From Megalobrama amblycephala (Eukaryota; Chordata; Actinopteri; Cypriniformes; Xenocyprididae), in assembly GCF_018812025.1 (NCBI RefSeq), contig NC_063049.1, positions 7,525,102-7,589,101 on the forward strand: a DNA stretch of 64,000 nucleotides, read 5' to 3'. The notes beneath the pieces were generated by a model, which was not told the origin of the DNA, did not search any database, and was given only the letters and a program-made list of their open reading frames with translations. This document shows positions 1 through 8,663 of this stretch, in pieces. Position 1 is the stretch's first letter. The number at the start of each line of letters is the position of its first letter. A program made the translations under genes and the position numbers.

Positions 1-96
1 TGTTACGACCCTGTCTTTTCCTTCGTCACCTGGTGGTGGCAGTGTGGCGTTTGGATGTGACGTAAATGTCCAATTGGATAATTCATGGGCGGAGAG

Positions 97-105
97 TATA
101 AATAG
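97..105 (+). promoter_or_regulatory. LTR TATA box
   Basis: TATAAATAG lies in the LTR, which would place transcription start near 125-135. The same box occurs in the 3' LTR at 6206-6214. Confidence 0.7.
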
Positions 106-287
106 CCGGCTGATCTACTCAACAGTACTTCCTCTGGTAGAACGGGTTTCTCCAGAGAAGTCGTTTGCTCCAACCTGCTTCCATTTTTGTTCTTCCCAAC
201 ATTTCCTACCCACTGGATTCTTATTTTCTTTTGGTTTATTTATTCCCCTAGACATTGTGCTATTTTGTTTGGAACAGATAATTTTGT

Positions 288-293
288 AATAAA
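288..293 (+). promoter_or_regulatory. LTR polyadenylation signal AATAAA
   Basis: AATAAA lies about 75 bases before the LTR end and about 190 bases after the TATA box, giving the expected U3-R-U5 layout. In the 3' LTR copy it would direct 3'-end formation of the element's RNA. Confidence 0.6.
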
Positions 294-368
294 CAACATG
301 GCAATTCAAGGAACTCATTTGTGTGTGATCCTCTTTATGTTACGGTCAAGAACGAGCTGGCCGTGACA

Positions 369-984
369 TAAATTGGGTGGCTCGTCCGTGATCCTTTGGA
401 GTGGGAAATGTTGGTGAGTATTTAACTATTTTTGTGAATGGTCACCTTTTTGAATGAGAACTCTGGTTAGGAAGAGTGTATCCAGTTGGGTTGTGTATAC
501 AATCCTTCCGACGGAACACTGGTTGTTGTTTTGTTTATTATTTTGTCTTTTTTATTTTTGAGGATTATCCTGGGTGGAGATATAAATCTCTGTTGGGGGT
601 ACGCTTTCGGACTTTCAGTTTGACTGATCGTCACTGAGTTTAGCGTTTAATGCCGCCCCGAGCCCGGTACATCCTCGAAGACTAGATAGTGATTAGTTAG
701 TGATTATTTTCAGGTAGGAGCTGGAGTTTCTCAGTTCATGGAGGTGAACCTATGCAGCAAAATCTGTGAAATAATAATTTGTTTTTTAGTGCGCTCTCTT
801 CTTTCCCGCGAACCTGCAACGTGTTTTTGACTTGTGGTAAGTCTTTGAAGTTTTTGTGAATGAGTGTGTTACGTAACGGAATGACGTAAATGAAGCAGTG
901 GCTTATGGGAGTTGTAGTTATCACGAGTGTTCCACGTGCGTGAACTGTTTGTTTGTATTGTCGCATAGGTGTGTGAGAACGAAG
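369..984 (+). other. Retrotransposon untranslated leader
   Basis: About 615 bases between the 5' LTR and the first good gag ATG. The reading frame is open upstream to a GTG at 898, but no ATG occurs in it before 985. No other gene is seen here. The stretch probably holds packaging and dimerisation signals, which cannot be identified by eye. Confidence 0.6.
374..392 (+). other. Candidate primer binding site, tRNA-Pro-like
   Basis: Five bases after the LTR lies TGGGTGGCTCGTCCGTGAT. This resembles the complement of the tRNA-Pro 3' end (TGGGGGCTCGTCCGGGAT, used by many retroelements) with one extra T and one G-to-T change. The position is right for minus-strand priming. The choice of tRNA is an inference. 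A register starting TGGCTCG at 378 is also possible. Confidence 0.55.
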
Positions 985-3900
985 ATGTCTTCGGTGCTCG
1001 AAGATTTCTTTGCGTGTCCCTCAGAATCTTTACTTGAGAGGTGTACAAAGGAGCAATTATTACAAATTGCCGAACGCTTTAGTATCGATCTTACTACTCA
1101 AGATAAGAAACTGAAGGAAACGCTTGTGACGACATTAAAACGATCACTCGTTGATAGAGGAGTTTTTGAGGTAAGAACTGAGTCTATTGCTCCCAGTGAT
1201 TCTTCTGTGTTTTCTCCTTGTGACGTTGAGGTTGAAAGTGAATTGAAATTTCGAAATATGTCACTGCAAGAGAAGCAGCTGTATTTAGATGCGGCGAAAG
1301 TCCGTGCTGAGCGTGAGGATCGCGCTATGAGAGAGAGGGAGGTAGAAAGAGAATTTGCAGCAAGGAAATTAGAGCAACAGTTATCCGTACGTAAACTCGA
1401 ACTTGAGTTGGAGAGAGAACGGGAAGATAGAGCGTTTCAGATAAAGAAGTTGGAGTTGGAGTTGGAGTTAGCAGCAAAAAAAGCGGAAGCCCCGCAAATT
1501 GATATGCCTTTTGTTGAATCGCATTCGTCGGCTGATTATGATCCTGTGTTTGACGTTCACAAGAATGTGAGATTAGTTCCTCCGTTTTCTGAAAAGGAAA
1601 TAGAGAAATATTTTCATCACTTTGAACGAGTTGCTTTGTCTTTGAAATGGCCAAGGAAGTTTTGGACTTTAATGTTACAGTGTGTTTTCACAGGTAAAGC
1701 TCGGGAAGTTTATTCAGCTCTCAGTCTGGAACAGAGTGGTGAGTATGATATAGTGAAAACTGCCGTGTTACATGCATATGAACTTGTGCCTGAGGCATAT
1801 CGACAAAAATTTAGGAATTTTAACAAAAATGATGAATGCACTTTTGTTGAATTTGCAAGAGAGAAAGAGACATTATTTGATCGATGGTGTACTTCAATGA
1901 AAATCACCACTAAAGAGCAGTTAAGACAATTGGTGCTCTTAGAGGAGTTTAAACACTGTGTTCCTCATGCTGTAGCTACATATCTTACCGAGCATAAGGT
2001 GAGTAAACTTTCAGAAGCTGCTATTATGGCTGATGAGTTTGTGTTAACCCATCGTGGGTCGTTTGGTTCAGTCAGTTTTAAGAACGACACGGGTAAGTCT
2101 AAGTTTTGTACTCAAGCCAAGACAAAGTCTGTTTCAATGGGGCCAAATATTAAAGCGACAGTAGTTGAGAAGTCAAAGCCTGTATTTTCAAAAGACATGA
2201 TTTGCTTTTATTGTAAAAAACCTGGCCATAAGATCTCTGATTGTCTTGTTCTTAAGAGAAAAGAAAGACTCTCAAAACCTGTTGCTTTGGTTGCTACATC
2301 CCCATTCATAAATGATACTTTTGAGGAAAGAGAGAGCCCTTTGTCTCATTGTGGTAAACCTGCTGAGCAGAGTGTTACTGGCTCTGTTGATTATACACCT
2401 TTCATCACTGAAGGAACTGTTTCTTTATCTGGTTCAAAGGAAACTGTGTCTGTGTGCATTCTTAGAGATACAGGAGCTGCACAGTCATTTCTTCTGGAAG
2501 GAATTTTGCCTTTGACTTCTGAAACATCTACTGGAACTCATGTGTTGGTACGGGGTTTTGAGATGGGGTTTGTTAAAGTACCTTTGCATCGAATCCATCT
2601 TTCCTCTGCCATAGTATCTGGTGATGTTGTAGTTGGTGTCCGTGCTGCACTTCCAGTTCCTGGGATTACATTTATTCTGGGAAATGATCTAGCTGGGGGG
2701 AATGTTTGGGGTGAGGGTAATGTGGCAGCTTCACCCATAGTAATATCTGTACCCAGAAAAACTGATGTTGAAATCTATAAAGAATTTTCTGATTTGTTCC
2801 CAGCTTGTGCAGTCACTCGATCAATGGCTAACCGTCCATCTGAAAACCAGGATGATGAGGTTTTATTGAATGACACCTTCTTTTCTACTGTTAATACAGG
2901 TGAATCTGATGTCTCTAAATGTCCTGAACAGAGTGACTTGAAAGTTTGCTTTTTGCCCTCTTCTGATCAGGCAGAGTTTACAGAACTGCAAAATGAATCT
3001 GATACATCTGAGGTCCTATCCACTTCTGAAAGCATTGGTACTGAACTTTCTAATGTTGATTGTTCTTTGACTTCTCTTTTACAGATCTCTCGAGAGGAGC
3101 TAATTAGAGCACAACAGACCGATGATACGCTTAAGTTTTTATTCTTTGCAGCAAGGTCAAATAAGTGGTCTGATCTTCCTTCATTGTATTTCTTTGAAGA
3201 CGGCCTTCTTTGTAGGAAGGGGACCATGCATAAGGATATGGTGGAACTAAAAATTCAGATTGTAGTTCCTCTGCCATTTAGAGAACCTGTTTTGAAATTG
3301 GCTCATGAAGGACTCGCTGGCCATACTGGAGTCCGGAAAACTTATAGTCGTATTATGCAGCAGTTTTATTGGCCTAAAGTAAAACGAGATGTGGCCAAAT
3401 ATATACGATCTTGTCACACATGTCAGATTACCGGTAAACCCAATCAAAAGGTGCCAGTTGCTCCGCTACAGCCTATTCCTGTGGTTTCCAACCCTTTTGA
3501 ACATCTAGTTATTGACTGTGTTGGTCCTCTCCCACGGTCTAGGGCTGGTCACCATTATCTTTTTACCATCATGTGCCAGACTACCCGCTATCCTGCAGCT
3601 TACCCATTGAGATCTATCACCACTAAATCTATTTTGAAAGCCCTCACTAACTTCATGTCTATCTTTGGTATTCCCAAGATTATCCAATCAGATCAAGGTT
3701 CAAATTTCATGTCGAAGCAGTTCTCAAAAGCTTTGCGTCAACTTCGAGTTACACACAATGTTTCCAGTGCCTACCATCCACAAAGTCAGGGGATTCTTGA
3801 AAGGTTTCATCAAACTTTAAAGTCTCTCTTGAGGTCATATTGTGTGGAACTCGATGCAGACTGGGAGGAGGGTCTGCCATGGATGTTATTGGCTATACGT

Positions 3901-4488
3901 GAAGTAATTCAAGAAAGTTTGGGTTTTAGTCCAAATGAATTGGTGTTTGGTCATCCAGTACGAGGACCTACTGCAGTCTTAGCTGATGAATGGCGTACTA
4001 CTAAGCCTCCAGAAAGTATCGCAGACTATGTTGGTGGCTTTCGTTGTAGACTTTATGAGGCACGGGCGATGGCTCAAAAGAAATTGGGTAAGTCTCAAAC
4101 AAAAATGCAACGACTTTTTGATAGGAAGGCAAAGTTTAGGAGTTTTCAGGTAGGTGATCAGGTATTGGCTCTATTATCTCTTCCTACAAATCCATTTCAA
4201 GCCAAGTTTACTGGACCTTACAGTGTAGCTAAGCGCCTTTCGGATAATAACTATCTGTTGAATACTCCTGATCGTAGGAGAAAAGTGCAGGTTTGTCACA
4301 TTAATTTGTTAAAGTCCTATGTTGCTCCGGTAAGTTCTGCTTCTGTTGGCATTGTAACATGTGATCCATCTAATTTAGGTCAGTCTGTGGTTCCTTCTCT
4401 CTCTTGTAGTAGGAGTGATGAGTCTTCCAAGGATATTGATGAGGACGGGAATCTTCTTTCTCTAGAAAAAAGTAGACGGACGACTTAA
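985..4488 (+). CDS. Gag-protease-integrase polyprotein of Gmr1-type retrotransposon
   Basis: This frame encodes 1,167 residues from the ATG at 985. Residues ~1-60 look like the helical N-terminal module seen in fish gypsy gag proteins. Residues ~92-168 are a highly charged Arg/Glu/Lys-rich coiled coil. The gag core follows, then a CCHC zinc knuckle (C407, C410, H415, C420). An aspartic protease motif DTGA sits at 495-498. The integrase has an HHCC zinc module (H774, H780, C810, C813), catalytic triad D844-X58-D903-X35-E939, and a GPY/F C-terminal module near TGPYSV. No RT domain lies between protease and integrase. The frame ends in TAA at 4486-4488 and overlaps the RT frame by 23 bases. It appears intact, so this half could be functional. 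Confidence 0.92.
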   Translation: MSSVLEDFFACPSESLLERCTKEQLLQIAERFSIDLTTQDKKLKETLVTTLKRSLVDRGVFEVRTESIAPSDSSVFSPCDVEVESELKFRNMSLQEKQLYLDAAKVRAEREDRAMREREVEREFAARKLEQQLSVRKLELELEREREDRAFQIKKLELELELAAKKAEAPQIDMPFVESHSSADYDPVFDVHKNVRLVPPFSEKEIEKYFHHFERVALSLKWPRKFWTLMLQCVFTGKAREVYSALSLEQSGEYDIVKTAVLHAYELVPEAYRQKFRNFNKNDECTFVEFAREKETLFDRWCTSMKITTKEQLRQLVLLEEFKHCVPHAVATYLTEHKVSKLSEAAIMADEFVLTHRGSFGSVSFKNDTGKSKFCTQAKTKSVSMGPNIKATVVEKSKPVFSKDMICFYCKKPGHKISDCLVLKRKERLSKPVALVATSPFINDTFEERESPLSHCGKPAEQSVTGSVDYTPFITEGTVSLSGSKETVSVCILRDTGAAQSFLLEGILPLTSETSTGTHVLVRGFEMGFVKVPLHRIHLSSAIVSGDVVVGVRAALPVPGITFILGNDLAGGNVWGEGNVAASPIVISVPRKTDVEIYKEFSDLFPACAVTRSMANRPSENQDDEVLLNDTFFSTVNTGESDVSKCPEQSDLKVCFLPSSDQAEFTELQNESDTSEVLSTSESIGTELSNVDCSLTSLLQISREELIRAQQTDDTLKFLFFAARSNKWSDLPSLYFFEDGLLCRKGTMHKDMVELKIQIVVPLPFREPVLKLAHEGLAGHTGVRKTYSRIMQQFYWPKVKRDVAKYIRSCHTCQITGKPNQKVPVAPLQPIPVVSNPFEHLVIDCVGPLPRSRAGHHYLFTIMCQTTRYPAAYPLRSITTKSILKALTNFMSIFGIPKIIQSDQGSNFMSKQFSKALRQLRVTHNVSSAYHPQSQGILERFHQTLKSLLRSYCVELDADWEEGLPWMLLAIREVIQESLGFSPNELVFGHPVRGPTAVLADEWRTTKPPESIADYVGGFRCRLYEARAMAQKKLGKSQTKMQRLFDRKAKFRSFQVGDQVLALLSLPTNPFQAKFTGPYSVAKRLSDNNYLLNTPDRRRKVQVCHINLLKSYVAPVSSASVGIVTCDPSNLGQSVVPSLSCSRSDESSKDIDEDGNLLSLEKSRRTT

Positions 4489-5905
4489 CAACTCTCAGAT
4501 TCTTGTTAATTTGTCTTGTCATCTGTCTTATTTGGCTGAGAAAGAGAGAAATGACATCATTGATTTGGTAATGTCCTTTCCTTCGCTCTTCCTTGACGTT
4601 CCTGGTTGTACTTCTGTCATTGAACATGACATTGATGTTGGAACTTCTTCTCCTGTTAAGCAAAATGCTTATAGGGTTAATCCAGTAAAACGAGAATTGT
4701 TACAACGAGAAGTGAACTATTTACTCACTCACAAATTGGCCGAACCCAGTTTTAGTTCGTGGAGCTCTCCTTGCGTGCTAGTGAACAAACCAGATGGCTC
4801 ATATCGGTTTTGCACCGATTATCGGAAACTTAATTCCCTAACCAAACCTGACTGTTTCCCATTACCTCGTGTTGACGACTGTGTGGATCATGTTGGCTCT
4901 GCCCAATATGTAAGTAAGTTTGATCTCCTGAAGGGGTATTGGCAGGTGCCTCTAACTGCCCGAGCGAAGGAGTTATCTGCATTTGTTACCCCTGATGCTT
5001 TCCTGCAGTATACGGTTATGCCTTTTGGGGTCCGCAACGCCCCAGCTACTTTCCAACGTTTGGTAAATCGTATACTGTATGGAATGTCTGGATGCGAGGC
5101 ATATCTTGACGATGTCGTCTTGTATAGTTCCTCCTGGTCTGAACATCTTAACCAAATAAAAGACTTATTTTTACGTCTAACTGAGGCTAATTTGACCATC
5201 AATCTAGCTAAGTCTGAGTTTGGAAAAGCGACTGTTACTTATTTGGGTAAAATAGTTGGAAACGGTTGTGTGTCTCCAGTCGGTGCTAAAGTCGAAGCCA
5301 TATGTAGTTTTCCTATCCCTACCAATCGTCGCGAATTGCGTAGATTTCTCGGAATGATAGGTTACTATCGGAGTTTCTGCCAGAATTTTGCCAGCGTGGT
5401 TTCACCTTTGACTGATCTATTGAGTCCGAAAGTCGTCTTTCAGTGGTCTGAGACTTGCCAACAAGCTTTTGAAAATTGTAAGGCTTTATTGGCCAATGCC
5501 CCTATTTTGAAAGCTCCAAACTTCGAGAAGTCTTTCCGACTTGCAATTGATGCCAGCGCTTGTGGTGCAGGCGCTGTTCTCTTGCAAGAGGATTCAAACG
5601 GAGTTGAACATCCTGTTAGTTATTATTCTAAGAAATTCACTCATCATCAACAGGTCTACTCAACTATTGAAAAGGAAGCCCTTGCCCTTGTGTTGGCTAT
5701 ACAACATTTCGAAATATATTTGGGTTCAATTGCTGCCCCAATTATTGTTTATACAGATCATAACCCTCTGGTTTTTTTAAATCGCATGAGGAATCGAAAC
5801 CAAAGACTTATGCGGTGGAGTTTAATTTTACAGCCTTTCCACCTGGAAATTCAGCACGTGCCGGGGAAGGATAACATAATCGCCGATGCTCTTTCTAGAA
5901 CATAA
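4466..5905 (+). CDS. Reverse transcriptase-RNase H of Gmr1-type retrotransposon, in a shifted frame
   Basis: Open frame of 479 codons, one register away from the upstream gag-integrase frame. It opens just after a TAG at 4463, at a run of six A (4466-4471). The first in-frame ATG is at 4571, but conserved-looking sequence begins before it, so translation probably enters from the upstream frame. RT motifs include the fingers segment with FCTDYRKLN, the motif VMPFGVRNAPATFQ, and the catalytic YLDD at 5102-5113. RNase H follows with AIDAS, the EKEALA glutamate and VYTDH, ending in DALSR. Chromodomain and env are absent. Whether the register change is programmed (+1 or -2 shifting), a mutation or a sequence error cannot be decided here. 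Confidence 0.9.
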   Translation, partial: KKVDGRLNNSQILVNLSCHLSYLAEKERNDIIDLVMSFPSLFLDVPGCTSVIEHDIDVGTSSPVKQNAYRVNPVKRELLQREVNYLLTHKLAEPSFSSWSSPCVLVNKPDGSYRFCTDYRKLNSLTKPDCFPLPRVDDCVDHVGSAQYVSKFDLLKGYWQVPLTARAKELSAFVTPDAFLQYTVMPFGVRNAPATFQRLVNRILYGMSGCEAYLDDVVLYSSSWSEHLNQIKDLFLRLTEANLTINLAKSEFGKATVTYLGKIVGNGCVSPVGAKVEAICSFPIPTNRRELRRFLGMIGYYRSFCQNFASVVSPLTDLLSPKVVFQWSETCQQAFENCKALLANAPILKAPNFEKSFRLAIDASACGAGAVLLQEDSNGVEHPVSYYSKKFTHHQQVYSTIEKEALALVLAIQHFEIYLGSIAAPIIVYTDHNPLVFLNRMRNRNQRLMRWSLILQPFHLEIQHVPGKDNIIADALSRT

Positions 5906-6098
5906 TTCCATGATGTCTCTGCGTTTTTTCCTCTTCTTTCTTCTTTTTGCGTCTCTAGGGCCCAGAGGTGCTGGAAGATGAGGTGGAGTGAGAAGCGCTT
6001 TATGAATGGATGGACCATATTTTTTATTTTTTGTATTTTTCCACATTTTGCTTTTGTGGTTTTTCCGCTTTCTCTTTGATTCTTTGCAGAATCTTTTT

Positions 6099-6109
6099 GA
6101 GGAGGGAGG
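6099..6109 (+). other. Polypurine tract
   Basis: GAGGAGGGAGG directly abuts the first T of the 3' LTR, the expected position for plus-strand priming. The 190 bases between the RT stop and this tract hold no open frame. Confidence 0.85.
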
Positions 6110-6477
6110 TGTTACGACCCTGTCTTTTCCTTCGTCACCTGGTGGTGGCAGTGTGGCGTTTGGATGTGACGTAAATGTCCAATTGGATAATTCATGGGCG
6201 GACAGTATAAATAGCCGGCTGATCTACTCAACAGTACTTCCTCTGGTAGAACAGGTTTCTCCAGAGAAGTCGTTTGCTCCAACCTGCTTCCATTTTTGTT
6301 CTTCCCAACATTTCCTACCCACTGGATTCTTATTTTCTTTTGGTTTATTTATTCCCCTAGACATTGTGCTATTTTGTTTGGAACAGATAATTTTGTAATA
6401 AACAACATGGCAATTCAAGGAACTCATTTGTGTGTGATCCTCTTTATGTTACGGTCAAGAACGAGCTGGCCGTGACA
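6110..6477 (+). repeat. 3' LTR of the Gmr1-type element
   Basis: 368 bases, TG...CA, directly after the polypurine tract. It is 366/368 identical to the 5' LTR, so the element inserted recently on an evolutionary scale. Confidence 0.95.
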
Positions 6478-7098
6478 CTATGTAAACATGCTAGACGGAT
6501 GTGTTTGATCATTGCATTCGCATCTCGCATCCTTTTCGGCATCTAGTCATCGCAATTGCTTAAGGGGACATTCACACAGAGCTTGGACTTGGAATTTTGG
6601 AGTTAAAATCACGAGACGCAGGTTTGCAAAAAATGCAAGGTCTAGAGACAGGGATAATTCACCCAAAAATGAAAATTCTGTCATCATTTATTCAGCCTCA
6701 AGTTGTTCCAAACCTGTTCCAAAGTTTCTTTCCTCTGCTGAACACAAAAGAAGATAATCTATCGGTAACCAAACAGTTGATGGACCCTATTGACTTCCAT
6801 AGTATGGGGGAAAAAAAATACTATGGAAGTCAACGGGGCCCATTAACTGTTTGGTTACCCATATTCTTCAAAATATCTTTAGTGTTCAGCAGAAGACAGA
6901 AATTCATACAGATTTGAAACAACTTGAGGGTGAGTAAATGATGACAGAATTTTCATGTTTGGTTGATCTATTGCTTTAAAAGTTGAACTTCTTTTAACTT
7001 GAGTGGCACATTTTTAGAATGTCATCTCATGTGCGAGATGCTGTGAAAGACGCAAGCACAGCTGTCAAACATGTCCATCTAGCGCATGTTTACATAGA
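6478..7098. mobile_element. Inverted-repeat DNA element interrupted at its left end by the retrotransposon
   Basis: Starts CTATGTAAACATGCTAGACG and ends with the inverted CTAGCGCATGTTTACATAG. Weaker inverted matches continue inward (CATCTCGCA against TGCGAGATG). It has no transposase. Because the retrotransposon abuts the first base, the true left terminus may lie outside the window. A second foldback (6650-6979) is nested within it. A divergent relative of the right end occurs near 55880-55975. Confidence 0.65.
6650..6979. repeat. Foldback element of the common cyprinid 'aattcaccc-aaaaatgaaaattct' family
   Basis: The left arm (GGATAATTCACCCAAAAATG onward) is the inverse of the right arm (GAGTAAATGATGACAGAATT onward). 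The arms meet around an A-rich centre near 6815, and the hairpin is about 330 bases. It is a short inverted-repeat, non-coding transposon of the Angel-like type in teleosts; the family name is my inference. Confidence 0.75.
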
Positions 7099-7845
7099 AA
7101 AACAATGGAATGCAAAAACACGTTGTGTGAAAGGTGCGGTCACATTAGCAAAATTTTGTTGAAATTTCACAGGCAAATAAAGGTCCACTGTCCGTTATCA
7201 ATAGTGTAGCGATGTATGAAACGGCTTACATGAAATTCAATTTCAAACCAAGCAGTTTTCAGCTGGTAAAAGCAGCAAATTCGCAAAACTTTTCTGCTCT
7301 CATGCGAAACTACAGATCCTGTGGATTCCTATTAAAATGACTGGATTTTGCCAAGCAAAGGTAAATATGACTGCACCTTAAAACCCTCTTACAAAATTCA
7401 AATAAAGTTAAAAAGGTACATCTGGACCATGATGTCAAAGTTTAGCATGGCCTAGTTAGCCCCTGCTGGTAGATGCCGCAACTACAGATGGTAGTCAACC
7501 AGAATGCCTATTACCGCCGCATTAGCCACGTGAGTCGCATTTCAAAGTAGTTTGCGAAATGACCTCCAGGAGGCGCAAAGGGACATTTTGCAAAACAGCT
7601 GCAATTGTTGCATTTTGAAATGTAGGTAACGTTCGAGTTAAGTCATAAATCAACAATAATAAAAACGCAACAGTTATGTTATATAAGGGGGGGGGGGAGG
7701 GTTAATGTTGTTTAGACAATCTATACAAATTCACTAGTTCACATATTATTAGTAAGAGTGAACTGTTATATAGTCACGTGCCCTCTCAGATTTATGAGGC
7801 AAATTAAATTTAAATGCACTGCAGCTAAAAAGACAAACATTAATA

Positions 7846-7848
<3 letters not shown>
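7099..7848. other. Non-coding flank, no gene seen
   Basis: No recognised coding or RNA gene. It contains an 11-base G run at 7687-7697. This would be distal intron or downstream sequence of the neurabin gene. Confidence 0.5.

Positions 7849-7904
<56 letters not shown>
7849..7904. repeat. (TA)n microsatellite
   Basis: About 28 uninterrupted TA units. Confidence 0.95.
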
Positions 7905-7908
<4 letters not shown>

Positions 7909-8379
7909 ATACAATCACACCAGTGTGAGAACGGTCAGTGCCAAATGTCATCAGCTGCTAAATTCGTTCGCTGTATGGCTTGCGCTGATCCAAAGACTGC
8001 CATGCGCTCATTTATCATTTATCTCAACCAAAGATCACAACTGTTCAGTGTTTACTGTCATATAAGGTTTATTTATGTTTCTGATATTAAAATACACAAC
8101 CTACTAGCAAATAAAGAAAGAAACTTGTTTGCGCAACTCCAGCGTTATGGGTGTGAAATTTGAAATCTGAACTTAAAATATTAATTCTCATATGTAATTC
8201 TCATAAAGTTTGTTGCAAAGCACCAATAAATGTAGCCTAATGATTATGAATGTGTCGGGAAAAATTAGACATTTTAATTTTTTATTAATGTTTTCTGAGT
8301 TCGTGTCGGCTGTAAAGATGAAGTTGACGACGCTGACTCCACAGAACAGAGGTTGCGCCTTTAGAGAGAAATGTAACTT
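7905..8379. other. Unassigned non-coding stretch
   Basis: Short open frames occur, but none has recognisable protein features. Nothing else is seen. Confidence 0.4.
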
Positions 8380-8520
8380 TTATATAGTACTCAACATTTG
8401 AAATGGATCAAAACCTTTCATCAAAGTTGTCCTAAAACCTTCGTATTAGGACAACTTAGTTATTAGGACAACTTTGATGAACTTTTTTGATCCACTTCAA
8501 ATGTTGACTACTGTATATGG
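8380..8520. repeat. Short hairpin (MITE-like) inverted repeat
   Basis: The left arm 8387-8434 (CAACATTTGAAATGGATC, CATCAAAGTTGTCCTAA) is matched in inverse by 8462-8513. An additional internal copy of the TTAGGACAACTT segment lies in the loop. This is a compact palindromic element with no coding capacity. Confidence 0.75.
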
Positions 8521-8663
8521 ATTACATAATCAGACAGTTGCATGTTTGATTTCGATATGAATTGGTTCATTTAAAAGTAGACATTTCAATTTCAATATTT
8601 CTCATGTCTGTGATGCAAACATCAAAAATATGTGAAATAACGTTCGACTAATTGTTCATTTAA

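Larger units (their letters stand above)
1..368 (+). repeat. 5' LTR of the Gmr1-type element
   Basis: Starts TGTTACGACC and ends GGCCGTGACA, giving the standard TG...CA ends. It matches 6110-6477 along its full length with two substitutions: G/C at 94 against 6203, and G/A at 144 against 6253. It contains a TATA box (97-105) and a polyadenylation signal (288-293), so it should work as promoter in this position. Confidence 0.95.
1..6477 (+). mobile_element. Full-length Gmr1-type Ty3/gypsy LTR retrotransposon
   Basis: Complete element: 5' LTR (1-368), tRNA primer site (374-392), gag-protease-integrase frame (985-4488), RT-RNase H frame (4466-5905), polypurine tract (6099-6109) and 3' LTR (6110-6477). 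The integrase carries HHCC, D-D(35)-E and a GPY-type C-terminus and lies upstream of RT. Ordinary Ty3/gypsy elements have the reverse order. Integrase-first order with gypsy-type enzymes is the hallmark of the Gmr1 group described from cod and other deuterostomes. The LTRs differ at only two of 368 positions, so the insertion is recent. There is no env-like frame between 5906 and 6098. The window begins exactly at the first LTR base, so the left target duplication cannot be seen; ctatg at 6478-6482 would be the right copy. Confidence 0.93.

Noticed and set aside
898..984. GTG-initiated extension of the gag frame
   Set aside because: Eukaryotic translation should start at ATG. The first in-frame ATG is at 985 and the upstream residues show no gag features.
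1..6477. Endogenous retrovirus
   Set aside because: No env frame between RT and the 3' LTR. Pol order and enzymes fit a Gmr1-type gypsy retrotransposon.
7686..7700. Poly-G run as possible G-quadruplex regulator
   Set aside because: A single run without neighbouring G runs. Probably a simple repeat or sequencing weak spot.
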